NCBI GenBank assembly: GCA_025449115.1
Contig: JAHLKC010000027.1
Coordinates: 62,001-126,000, forward strand
DNA length: 64,000 bases
Source: Chytridium lagenaria
Lineage: Eukaryota > Chytridiomycota > Chytridiomycetes > Chytridiales > Chytridiaceae
Direction of reading: 5' to 3'
The notes beneath the pieces are model-generated. The model was not told the DNA's origin. It did no database searches and saw nothing but the letters and a program-made list of their open reading frames with translations. How positions within the stretch are numbered: position 1 is the stretch's first letter; each line of letters opens with the position of its first letter. The position numbers and the translations under genes are program-made. Below are positions 44,301 to 55,442 of this stretch, piece after piece.

Positions 44301-46565
44301 TAGGGGATAGCTTTCAAAGCGGGATTGGCCGAAAGTAAATCCGCGTCCTCTTTGACGGCAACAGCAGAAAGTCTCTGACCAGTTGGGGCTTGATTGTTTT
44401 GAGGAGGGGAGAGTCAGTCAATTCGTTATTGATGGTAACAGCGGAAACTCTAAGAGCAGTCGGAGTCGGGGCTTGGTACTGTTGGGCGGACTGGATGGCA
44501 TTTATATCGTTGCTGTATTCATAGATATTCCGCGCCGACACTATCGAGTCTTCTGAACCTCGTTCCTCAAGAGTGGGCAGCTGTGTAGCAGCAGTGAAAA
44601 GCCTTTCGTCACTGTCCCTAGATGCCCGATCCTCTGAAACCCCAGCACCAGAATAACCGCCATGCCGAACAACATCACCCTCAGCAGATACTGCAGCTAT
44701 CCGCCCCTCGTCCATCGTCATTATCATCATCCCCTGCTTCTTCCAGCTTAGACCCCCCTTCCTCAAGGTCTCTCAGCGGGGATCCTTTCATCACCTCTCT
44801 CCGTTTCTTAAACGTCTTGTTTCCAGCCACATCGGCACTCGCTGCATTCCCTCCACCAAGCCTTAAACCACCCCAGCCGGTCAAAAATGCCATAACTTTT
44901 GCCTGATGCCTCGAACAGGCTCCTCTCCACGTCCCGTCACACTTCCCTTACCAACTCCGGCCTTGACCCAAGTCGCCCCGGTCCTTCGCATCACTGGCGC
45001 TGGAGCTGACACGACAGCATTAACGTTCGCGTTTGTGGCGGCTTCTCGGTCTGCTGATGTAGTCGAGTTCGTAGACGCTCCTGAACTACCAGCGCCGCGA
45101 CTAACAGAGGCCGAAGATGCAGTGTCAGATGTGGACGCTTCAGATGAGCCTGCAGCCCTGACATGTGGCGGGATAACTTCAATCATTGAAAATCGAACCT
45201 TGCTTTGGCGTCGTGACGGAGAGCCACCACCAGCGCCATAGTTAGGTGATGTAGGTACAACGGGGGAAATTGGCATTGGGCTAGTTTTTAAGGATGGGCG
45301 ATGTTGGTGACTTTGGGGAAGTTGGGGATCGAGCGCTTGCCGCCGACACATGGGTGATGGTAAGTGCCGAGAGCTAAAAGCGAAGGATCCGAAATTAGTT
45401 GAACAAAGCATGATGAAAGGTTTGTTCAGAGAGGGTTATTTTACCTCATCCTCTTCTTCATCCTCGTCATTGTCATTGTCATTAATAACTCTCCCGCCCC
45501 TTTCTTCAATTCCCTCCTCGCCTAGAGCCACCTCAATCTGCCCTTCCGCTCTTCCTCCTCCTTTCTCTCTGCCGCCTCCGTCGGCTGCCAATGCATGTGA
45601 TAATAACTCCAACCAGTGCACAAAAAGACCAGAACGGAAGGTACAGCGATCAGAATGGCCAGCATGTCTGTCCGCAATGATCCTGCCAGTTCCATGGCGT
45701 GCTGCTGCTCTAAAGTGCTGCTATTGGCGCTATCCGCTGTAGCCGTAGCGTCAATAAAGGTAGGGAAGAACGGGGACGGTGGTATTGTAGGCCGCGGGGG
45801 TGTTGATGGAGGCAGGTTAAGTAATGGGGAAGAGGATGGTTGTTCCTCAATGGGAAGCGTGGACATAAGAAAAGGTGTATGTCGGAGGTATCTGGGATGG
45901 TTGCAGTCTTTGCACGGAATAAGGATGGGCCTAAAGCGAGCAGTCCAGCTGCTACTGACGGATTTGCAATAGAAGGGCAAGTTCGAACTATCTCCCTTTC
46001 TCAAGGTTCTCGCTTTCTCTCTAGATTCTGTCCTTTGCTTAGGCCTTGCACGAAAAACAAGTCAAAAGGGGTTGCTTTCCAAACACAGGGCAAACACAGG
46101 GCAGGGCCTTCTTTTCGGGAGATGCCGACAACAGGGGATGGTTTTTCGATATGTACTGTCCTTGCGTCCCCGAAGAAAAATGACTTGCATTGAACAATTA
46201 CATTCGGACATTTGAAGTGCAGGGGATGGGGTCCGATCAATCACCCTGGTGCAAGAACAAATCGTCATATATTCATTTATATGTGAATACCATTTAGACA
46301 CCATCAAGATAACCAGAGCACATTGTGATGTGTCTTGTTGTTGTGTAAGTCCGTCTAGTGGACGCGGATGGCCGTCTTCCCTGTCTCACTTAGGCTGAGG
46401 ACGTTTTTGTTACCGTGATTGAGACATCACCATTGTATGGACAATGGCTCGTTGCTCAGACGCAGTTGATTTGGTGATTTGTCTCGGGCAAACGAACCAA
46501 GAGCCTCCGGTTCGATGTCAATAGTTTTGTTCCGTACCTTGAACGCAAAGCAAGGCTTTCAGCAT
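41379..46565 (-). CDS. Large receptor-like protein: ectodomain, TM helix, SAM domain
   Basis: A long minus-strand gene broken into many frames. Its end is firm: exon 41500-41379 follows an intron at 41588-41501 and completes a SAM domain (RQWDEKDVVKWLDSVGL, RRDIVEKFK, then VDGKRLLEITSLTLSDMGI, RQPTQRSILAII). Further upstream come a poly-Asp run, Pro/Ser/Ala-rich cytosolic sequence and, near 45590-45690, a membrane helix (DMLAILIAVPSVLVFLCTGW) followed by a charged stretch (AAERKEEEERKGRLR). Beyond it lies an ectodomain with CxxC pairs (CLPC, CKDC). A first exon from ATG 46565 is only tentative. Internal introns and exact frames could not be fixed. The domain order matches the neighbouring receptor gene, so the two are probably related. 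Confidence 0.6.
42202..42231 (-). repeat. Trinucleotide tract encoding poly-Asp
   Basis: About ten ATC/GTC triplets on the plus strand encode a run of aspartates in the cytosolic part of the second SAM receptor. Confidence 0.85.
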
Positions 46566-46616
46566 ATCTCCTTCAGCAGCCCTGTCTCTTGATCAGTACC
46601 CTCGCAGCTGAAAGCC
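46554..46616. promoter_or_regulatory. Inverted repeat between divergent start codons
   Basis: GGCTTTCAGC (46554-46563) and its exact reverse complement GCTGAAAGCC (46607-46616) are 43 bp apart. The second abuts ATG 46617, and the first overlaps the tentative ATG at 46565 on the other strand. It may be a shared regulatory element or coincidence. Confidence 0.35.
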
Positions 46617-49600
46617 ATGCCGACAGCCGGGATGGCAGGACGGCCATCCCGCACTGCAACACTCTCGATGCCTCAAGGCTCAAAACGAGTTCCGCTGCAA
46701 AAACATGGAACAGCTGCAGGTGGGCATTCTCCTGCAGAAAGGCCTTCACACGCTGGTGAGATAAATTCCGGCAGTTGTTTGGAGAAAAGAGACATTGGCG
46801 AGAAGGAGAAGGCGCAGGCGCCTCACCCATCTCACACGGGATTGCTCCCATCTCTTGTCTGTCCCGCTGTTCCGGAGTCCGTTCGAAGAAGAAAGTCCAT
46901 TACAGCTGCTCTCAACAACCAGTCTGCACGACTGAACTCTGCCAACCCGGCTGCAACAGCGTCTCCGTTGTCTGGGATGCTGGAGGGCACATCCATCACA
47001 GCAGAAACCCCGCCACCCCGCCCTTTCCAAATGGGGACCCATCACCGTCGCCATGATGAAGGTTTCTCTTTTAATGCCGGTGCGAGAGAGGGTCGAAACC
47101 ATAGTTTTTCTGGAGCCTCCTCGAACAAGTATGGTTTGGCGGGCGAGTCTAAAATCATGAAGATAGTCCTTCCCAGGTTACCGCCAGTGGACGCCGTTGA
47201 ATTAACGACATCGCCTCCCGCGCCTCATGAACAGCAATTCGACGCCATCGAGCTGCCTTTTGATCCCGCCAATACCTCTGGTAACGTCAGGAAAAGGTCC
47301 ATGAGCGTAGATAGGGCTGGTTCCAGCACACCTGCATCTGAACCGCAGAGCTTTCCTGGAAGTCGACCAAGAACCGGAAGGAGTCACTCTGTTCATGAAG
47401 TGGAAAAGTGCCAACTTCCCAAGCTTAATGCCGACGAGCGGCTAACATCTAACAAATCTCGATCGAAGTCAAGAGCATCACCTTCACTTCCAAAAGTGGG
47501 TGGGGCGCAGAACTCGTCAGATCATGACGAAGATAATGATGAGCGATGCGAGCATGGCAAAGCAAATAAGTCCACACATGTATGTCCTCATCACCGCTCT
47601 CACAGTCAAAGATTAGTCGCTATGAGCTTCTCTGATCTTGATGCCATCCTTGACGCCGAAAAGCGCATTGCCGCGCTTCAAGAGGTTGCAGTTGACGACT
47701 CCTCAAAGAAAAGTAGACCTCCATCAAGATACCGAAGTCAGCCTTCCCTTCCTACAGGTGGACAATCTCCTGGATCACCTAATCGCCTGAGGAGGGTCTT
47801 GGGGTATCTCTCACATCCCGATTTTCTCAACTTCAATGACCTTAATGCGCTTGCCGACGCAATGTCGTTAGAGGCGTTTCAACGGGTGGCACCTCATGTT
47901 ACGAAGATTAAAGGAAGTTGGAAGATGCGGTGGGAAAAGGAGCTGAAAGAACGTGGGATCAGAGACATGATTAAACCGAATCGGCCGCCCTCCAGCTCGA
48001 ATGTTAGTAACGCGAAAGAGCGCAAGAAACCGGAAAGGAGGGGCACGAATTCCTCTGATAAACTTGGAGGGAAGACTGCGACGCCTTCATGTCGTGTTGA
48101 GGAACACGATTATGAAACTGGCCAGGCAACTTTGGAATCATCCAAATCGAATGAGACGGATATCGGAAAAAATGTTCCAGAAAACGAAAGTGGATGCATT
48201 GGAGACGGATGTGTGCCGTTAGACCCTAGATTAACCGATTATTGTGTTAAAGGTGGAAGCATTGGAGATGTGCCGTTGAACTCTGTAGCAACTTCCATTA
48301 CTTTTAAGGCTTCAGCATCTTGGAATGCAAAACTTTCCAAAGCAGTGAAGATTCAACTCGCAAATGCAGTGGACTCTGGCTGTGCTACTCAATCTGTTGA
48401 AATTCCACCTGGTTTAGACTCTACACAAACTAGGCTAAATGATAATACTTTGGAATCGAGCCAGGACGCCCAATATAAAAATTCAGATGATAAGAGCAGC
48501 AATACTTTAACACAGGAGGCAGAGCTTATGTATGATGAAAAATGGAGAGACGACGGAGAGCATGGAATTCCTCAAGTCCCTCATGGGACCGAGTCCGGTG
48601 AAGGAATATTGCAGTCTGGTCAGCACTCTAGCATCCAATCTGCTGGGACGCCGTGTCCGGTTTGATTTCAAGGACGACGATAACCCATCAGAATATGAAG
48701 ATCAGGAGGATGGTGCATTTTCGTTTGAAGAGGATGGGGAACCTTTGCCTCCATCGGCAGATAAGGTAAAAAGCTGTTCTTATAGTCGCAAGGCATTGCG
48801 GATGTTGAGTCTAAAACGTTATTAAAGAAACAACTTCGAAAACATCGCCGATGGATGCGGAGCAAGAAAAAAAGCCTTCTGTATGCTATATGCGATAATC
48901 TTCCATTTCCAACGGAGAGGGGTACGTTTTATTATAGTCAAAACGGTTGGAGGTATTTATCATTCCCTAATGCACCATTGCTTCGCTAAATTAGGAGGCA
49001 CGCGAGCGTTCTGCCATTCACCTACTACATCCTGATGCTGTCTCGCGTATGAAGACCTTCGAAACGTCCTTAGATGGCGCCTGTAGGTTCGGCCTCTCGG
49101 CTTAACATACATGGTGCCTGTCCCGAAACTCTACTTCCCACTGCTCTTTCAAAATTTGCCGATGGTCGCTCCACAACTCAACCTCCACCACCCGCCTCCA
49201 TCGCCGCCAGACTTTTCGACCTACGCTCATTAAAAAATGCGACCACCATACCCACCCTCTCCATCCAAACCATCCTTGCCCATCACCTGCCTCTGCTATC
49301 GACAGTATACATATTATACCGCCCATGCCACTCCCGGCTTATTGGCAAGGGTATCTCCAAAGGCGGAAAAGGGAAAAACTTTATGGCAATAGTTCTATTA
49401 CCAGAGCGGTCGCCCAGGGGCCGATTTCGATGGGTGCCAAGAGGCGATGGAATGATGCGCTCATATCCTTAAGCGAAGGAGACCGAGAAAGAGCTGCGGC
49501 ATTGGATGTGCTTGAAGAAGAGCACTCTAGAATGGCGACAGAAAAGAACGCAAGGGAGTTAAAAAGGCTCCGGCTGTTGCAGGACCTTATTCTGGTTGAC

Positions 49601-50129
49601 TGGATTTCGAGTAGCGAGTCTGTGCGGTATGCTGCGAGGATGGTTGGATTTGACGTCGTGTCCATGCACGGTGAAGGGAAATTCAACAGACAGGAGAGAT
49701 GATGTTTTGAAAAAACCCGAAGCTGGGCGCGCATCTCGTCTCAGCATGATTCAGAGTGAAATTGATGGACGCGAAGATGACATCAGTAAAGCGAAAATGA
49801 TGCCTCAAGCTCTCATCTTGACTGTTGAAAAGGAGAAATTAGACACCTCAGTCTCTCCGTCGCATTTCTCACACACCTCGAAAAGCTCGGAAGACTTTAT
49901 CAATGACAGCGAGCTCGTGCCAATGGACAGAGCTGACGAGCATGAGACTGTTGCCATATCGCTTAGCAATATCTTGCCAAAAGGGCCGGTCCCTGCTGGA
50001 CGAAAGGGAAGAAAGGGAGGTCGCAATGACCTTGATGACCTCGATCTCAACGGTTGGGTTGGAGGTAATGCTGAAAGAGGGACGTCTAAAACGCCATACG
50101 TGGTCGCCGTTAATGACGGTGTGGTGTGA
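46617..50129 (+). CDS. Large basic/Ser-rich protein, function unknown
   Basis: A 682-codon open first segment from ATG 46617 to about 48665 is rich in Ser, Arg and Pro, with a His/Cys patch (CPHHRSHSQR). A folded-looking block (HPDFLNFNDLNALADAMSLE, FQRVAPHVTKIKGSWKMRW) lies near 47800-47960. The reading then moves frame (RRVRFDFKDDDNPSEYEDQ). An apparent short intron after 48764 leads to a basic helix (LLKKQLRKHRRWMRSKKKS), a second intron around 48928-48994, and a Pro-rich linker. It ends in an acidic/helical C-terminus (AYWQGYLQRRKREKLYG, ERAAALDVLEEEHSRM) finishing at TGA 50129. No domain was recognised. Whether one or two genes are present between 46617 and 50129 is not certain. Confidence 0.5.
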
Positions 50130-50196
50130 AATTCAACAAAGGACAATATATAATTAGGGGTTGGAATATGCAAACATTAAAATAATGTTGGGTGTA

Positions 50197-50728
50197 TTAG
50201 CTGACAACTACCAGAAAGTCCTTGGTCGAAAGCCCAACCTCTTCTTCAAGTATATGGACCAAACTCAGTGGGGTCGCCGGGTTCTTTTGGTGAGAGATTC
50301 TCCCACTCCGACTCAACAACTCTTCGACTATCCCATTCACACTGGCATTAATCAAGCTTTTGCGCTCATGCAATGCTACCGCGAGCTCGACTTGATGATT
50401 GTCCATCAACGTCTCGTTTGGAACCACAATTAGCCGTTTCTTCAAGAAAAATGACTCCAAAATAGATCCAGTCCCTGCGTGGGAGATGATCAGTGATGCG
50501 TCCTTCATGAAGCTGTCGAGAGATGGGTGGAACTTGGAAGCGCTCAATGGTGAGGTTGGTTTTTGGAGTTGAGATAAACGGGTCGGGGCTGTTGCCATGT
50601 TGGACCGTGAGATGGGTGAAGCCAAGAGATTCAAGGGCTCGAAGAAACTCAGGACTTCCAACTTTAGCAACGAGTAGATCGAACTTTGTGGATCCCCACT
50701 GTAATGAAAACTGACTTTCTGTTGGGCA
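50197..50728 (-). CDS. ALG13: ALG13, catalytic subunit of the second N-glycan GlcNAc transferase
   Basis: With its membrane partner ALG14, ALG13 adds the second GlcNAc to the dolichol-linked precursor on the cytosolic face of the ER. A start at 50728 gives MPNRKSVFITVGSTKFDLLV, the family's typical N-terminus. The nucleotide-sugar site is clear: DASLIISHAGTGSILES, then RLIVVPNETLMDNHQVELA. The length, about 175 residues, is right for a single-domain fungal ALG13. No intron is needed. An extra base in the run at 50694-50697 and another change near 50555 break the frame. ALG14 is not in the window. The start lies 60 bp from the divergent ECM15 start. Confidence 0.9.
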
Positions 50729-50746
50729 TATGGGAGCTTTCTCTAA

Positions 50747-50762
50747 TTTTCAAATTTGAAAA
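50747..50762. promoter_or_regulatory. 16-bp perfect palindrome in a divergent promoter
   Basis: TTTTCAAATTTGAAAA is its own reverse complement and sits nearly midway in the 60 bp separating the ALG13 and ECM15 start codons. A bidirectional regulatory site is possible; no known factor is assigned. Confidence 0.4.
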
Positions 50763-50788
50763 CATACGAAACAGCCATCATCCAACAC

Positions 50789-51235
50789 ATGGCGGCATCC
50801 AAGTCCATCAAGTGCATTGCAGATTTTTGTGTTGTTCCAGTTGGCGTTTGGAGCTAGTGTTTCAAAGCATGTCGCTGAATGCCAGCGAGTCTTGAAGGAC
50901 TCGGGTCTTTCATTCCAGATGCAGTGAGTTGACTATTTCTGTTGGCAGTTTTAGTGCTTTCTTTCGCTAAGCTTCCACCTTCAGCGCATATGGGACAAAC
51001 GTCGGTTAGTAAAACATCTCATGTCATCAGCGCAACTCTCTTAACGATATTGACAGAGGGAGAATGGGATCAGGTGAGCGAAGTCATCAAGAAATGCCAC
51101 GAGGCTGTTCACGCCATGGGTGCGCCAAGAGTTTCAACTAGCATACGCATTGGCACCAGAACAGACAAGGAACAGAGCATGATGGACAAAATCACTGTTG
51201 TCGAAGATATTTTGAAGGGGGCGCCAAAGCCGTAG
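50789..51235 (+). CDS. ECM15: ECM15/MTH1187-family (UPF0045) protein
   Basis: A small thiamine-binding-like ferredoxin-fold protein. The family (yeast ECM15, bacterial YqgV) binds thiamine-type ligands; its cellular role is poorly known. Exons 50789-50923, 50985-51004 (20 nt) and 51057-51235. The sequence shows CIADFCVVPVG near the N-terminus, VSKHVAECQRVLKDSGL, the HAYGTN motif formed across the first splice, EGEWDQVSEVIKKCHEAVH, and the conserved APRVSTSIRIGTRTDKEQS. About 105 residues, matching the family. One base is in excess or missing near 50845 in the G/T-rich stretch. It shares its upstream region with ALG13. Confidence 0.9.
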
Positions 51236-51501
51236 TTCCTTCAAACTTTCATCATTACTTTGCTTCCTGCTCAACTTAATACCCATCTTGATCATTCTTC
51301 ATTGCCAACGTGTTGTCTGTGGCAAATTCCTCTGCATTATAAAATAAACGATCCGCTCGATCAAATGAAGCTTGCCTTCTCGCCGAAAAGAGTCATGAAA
51401 GGGATTTTCATCTATCCCAGAGGTTTAAGCAATCTGCATTAGTCTTTGTTGGCGATTCCCTTAATGTTGTGCAGGCGATTGTACATAACTGCATCTTGAG
51501 A

Positions 51502-54500
51502 ATGCCTGATGAGTCAAGACATGCCAGGCTTCCTGCGGCCCTGTCTCCTTATGAAGAGTTGAAGGAGCTAAAACGCGAAATCAGGGAATGGGAGCATGGA
51601 TTTTTCGAGAGAGAGGGGAGAAAACCTGATAAACAAGACATACATAGTGACCGTAGTATAGGTGAGTACTAAGCTTTATCTGTTTGGTCTCATGATTGTC
51701 TCTAGTTCGACAGTACAAGGCGTATGCCAAGTTAAAAACGGCTTTGGAAGAACCGGATTGTACAAAGAAAGACTCCGAGCCTCACGGAAGCAGGAAACAC
51801 TCGAAAGGACATGGTGACAGCGATTCCGAGCATAAAAAGACGTCGCGTCGAAGAGAACGGACAGAAACGGACGAAAGTGCCGAGTTCAAGGAGATAAAAT
51901 GTTATAAACCCAAGGAAAGGATGAAGAAAGGTAGAGAATCTAGTGCAAGGAAGGACGAACGGCAAGGAGGACGAAGTAGACATCATGATGAGGGTGATGA
52001 TGGAGGGAAAGGGTCCGATTCCGAAAGAGGCGACAGGTTATCAGTCGAAGAAAATAATTTACGAGATGGTGAAAGAAACAGGCGGAGAAGGACGGGGTCC
52101 GATGAGGAACAAAATGTGGATGTCAATTCTGAAGAGCGAAACCTCAGAAAGAATAGAGATCGACAGGTCTCAGAGAGTGTGGAGAGCTTTAGAAATACAA
52201 AAAAGCATGGGGAGAGACGAAGGGCTAAAACAGCGGATGACAGTGACAGGAGCACTAGAAAACCGCGAACTCCGTCTGTATCTGGAAGTGACAACGAGCA
52301 TCGAAAATACGAAAGGGACTGTGAGCCAGGTCGGGAGAGAAAAAGGCCTGAAGAACGTTTCTCAGACAATGAAGAGTCAAGAGACATGAGGTATGAAAAG
52401 GATTGGGAAAATGATGACGGTGCGCAAACACGGAAACGCGGTGAACATCGGATGTCATACGAATTTCCCGAGCAAACCAGCTATTCGAGACCTAACTCTG
52501 CCGCGCGGTCTACCAAGGCTCAACAAATCGCTGACCGTCTCAAACGTTCAACAATTGCAGCTGGTCCAATGCCTACAGATGACGCGTTGCAAGCACGACA
52601 AATTGCAGCGGATGGAAGAAGAGAAGGGATGAAAATGAGGCTTGACAAACGGAACGAGCGTCGGAGAGAGTGGGTACGGGTTCGGGTATTCTGTCGTTTA
52701 CCGAAGATTCCGAGGTACGCCATCATGGAAGGGAGGCTAAGACAGATGAGTACATGGAGTTCATGGATGCAAGAGCTAAGATGGCAACTGCGGGGAGAAA
52801 TCTTGGACCGTCTCCAGATATATCTATAGGTGAACTCCACGGTCGCAGCGTGTCGACAGAGAAAGCCTCGACAAGAGAAGATAATGAGACTCAACAGGAT
52901 GCTGAACATTTGTTTAAAAATGATCCCATCTACGTTAGAGCGCAGAGGCCATCAACAGGTGCCGTTGATACTTCCGTAAAAAGACCAAACGCCTCAGCTC
53001 AATTTCCTCGTCGGATTGAAGCTCGTGAAATTCAAGTCGCCGGAAGGACGGCTGATTCCGAGCATTCAATTACAAGGAAGCTTGAAAACTCTACATCTTC
53101 CAGCCGCTCATCAAATCTCCATCTTCAGTCTCCAGGAGCTCCTCAAACTGTTGGCACCTCAAAGTCTGCTAAAGATGAATTTGCACAAAGGGCTGGAAGA
53201 AGTACTGGAAGCTTTTTAGAGCTTCTTGATCGAACGATAGACAAAGAGACAGAAGTGAGGTCATTAAAGCAGGACGCCTTTGGATCCAACAGTTGTAAAT
53301 CGTCAAATCGTGGGAAAGACGAAAGCCCAAAGAAGTCTCGTTCATTATCAAGAAACATGAATGCCTCAGTTAGAGCTGATTTGGCCTCACTGTCATCCTC
53401 AAGGTCCTCTTCTACGTCCGAAATGCATGGCATATTAGGCGAATCAAACCTCACACAAAGTCGTGTTGACTTCGTTGCTGATCCCGATCATGATGTCATA
53501 TCTCATGCACAGTCATATCCTGAGATCGCACGACGGGCGTCGTCTCAAGAGCTCCTCGATATGACATGCACCGATCGACGGAGTAATATCACGCCATTAT
53601 CGTTGCTAAGTGACCATTATAGCACTCAAAAGCAGAATGACGATGACGGAGAAGAGATAGAGAGCGATAGGCCACCGGACACACCTCTTGATCCGACCCT
53701 TGTCGCAGCTGCGGTTGTGGCGCCAATGAGTTTAAATGCCGCAAAAAGTACTGGTGTTCCTTCCATATATGACACGAATGGTTTAAGTGCTGGAAGTAGT
53801 GTTAGTGGTGGGGACTCGTCAGCTTCATTAGAAAGAAAAAAAGTGGTCGGGAGTAGAGGCTCCATACAAGCCAAGGATCCTAACTCTATACCTCTTGAAC
53901 TGAATGGTACCGTCCTTGCAAAGTCACCTGCTCTGTTCAAGTAGGTGCAAATTGCGGTGCTGTTCTCACTATTGTAGACGTATTGGACAGGGTCTTCTTT
54001 GCAATGTAAGGTTAGCCGCAAGCGTAATCTTCTTGAGAAAGCGTTTCCAACGTTTGTGCTGCACAACGAGGCGGACGGTAATTTTTTATTGGCGGCGAGA
54101 AAGAGGAAGAAGAGCGTGACGGTTCAATATGTTATTTCTATGAGTGAGGACGATTGTCTAAAGATTCCGTGCACTGCATTGCCAGTCTAAAGTAAGTTGA
54201 ATTTGGAAAAGCAAGTTTCGTGATTCTTTGTTTGCTTTTCAAGGGCCACCTTTGAAGAACGTTTTCATTTTGCAAGACATGAGACCTAAGGGATCTCAAA
54301 GTAGAGGAGGAGGCACTGATGGGCTGCCCGAGATTGCGTGTGTTCAATACGTAAGTCGCGTGCATGAATCCTAATATAATATATACTGAGTACAATATAT
54401 ACTGCAGGCACGAAATGCGCTTCCACGAGAGATTCATGCGGCAATACCAGCCATGCGATTTGACGATGACAGCGTAGGATTCATATCGACTCCATTTAAG

Positions 54501-54942
54501 CTGACGTCTTTATATTTTTAATTCACAGTCGACTGAGTATTCGCGTATATTGTTCAAGACATGACTTCAAAAAATAATGAGAAACTAACTTTTTGAAAAA
54601 TAAGGTAAATTCAATTGTGAGGTACCCAATTTGATTGCTTATAGGAACCTCAATGGAACACCATAGTCAAGAGTCATTTTCTCAACTTTGGCGTAGGGTA
54701 ACGGAAGCAAGTGTTAAGAATTTCCAGCTGGTATTAGAGAATAATGGTGAGATTATTCGACATGATTCGACTTATATATACTATTGACATTGTATAATTT
54801 AGATGCGTATATCGTCATGCAGTTTGGACGAAAGGGGCCCGACGAGTTCAGCCTTGATGTACGATGGCCGCTGACACCACTAGAGGGATTCGCTATTGCT
54901 TTGTCTGCTTTCGACGCATACGACAGTATCGGAGACCGTTAA
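51502..54942 (+). CDS. FAM13-like motif joined to a C-terminal Tubby domain
   Basis: ATG 51502 is the first start after an acceptor-like AG at 51478; earlier exons are possible. The first 70 residues match the conserved C-terminal motif of FAM13 proteins ([42 protein letters not shown]), split by an intron at 51662-51705. About 650 residues of charged, Ser/Arg/Glu-rich disordered sequence follow. From about 53995 a Tubby domain appears: [71 protein letters not shown], and the classic end [13 protein letters not shown] before TAA 54940. Tubby domains bind phosphoinositides at the plasma membrane. Introns near 53942, 54350, 54475 and 54747 separate the Tubby exons. The stretch at 54160-54245 is disrupted, and there are several one-base frame shifts. 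One gene is likely but not proven. Confidence 0.7.
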
Positions 54943-55442
54943 TTTACATAACATAAATATACCCTGTTACCCATGATGATTACAGCATATGTAAAGCACA
55001 AAATTCCAAGAGAAAGGCCATGCTTACAATATACAAATGTAGCCAATTTGCTCAGTTATCTTACTATTAAAAATATAGAAACAGGCCTTATTGATATTGA
55101 GCTTAATTCCTCCATCGATGAACTTCAACGTCTTCATACATATTTGCAGTCTTTGTCATCGGCCTCGATTTTACCTATTCCTTTCCGCTTTCGTTTCTAC
55201 CGTTCTTAAACAAAGCCTCAGGGTGCCGTCAACGAAGTTGTCGAATTTGTAGGTTTGACACAAAAGAACTTTATGTATTGAGGCTGGCAAGATTCTAAGA
55301 CTCCAGACTCCAGACTTTGGTTGTGGAGGAAGCAAAAGAGCTATCCAGCCTTACATTTACTATTACCACTTGAGCTCATTACTGCTATACGAACCAAATA
55401 TCACTTCAATCACTATTAACAAATACATCTACATCTACTGTG
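54943..55442. other. Intergenic spacer
   Basis: AT-rich spacer between the Tubby gene and the protease gene. Short plus-strand open frames without motifs. Confidence 0.6.
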
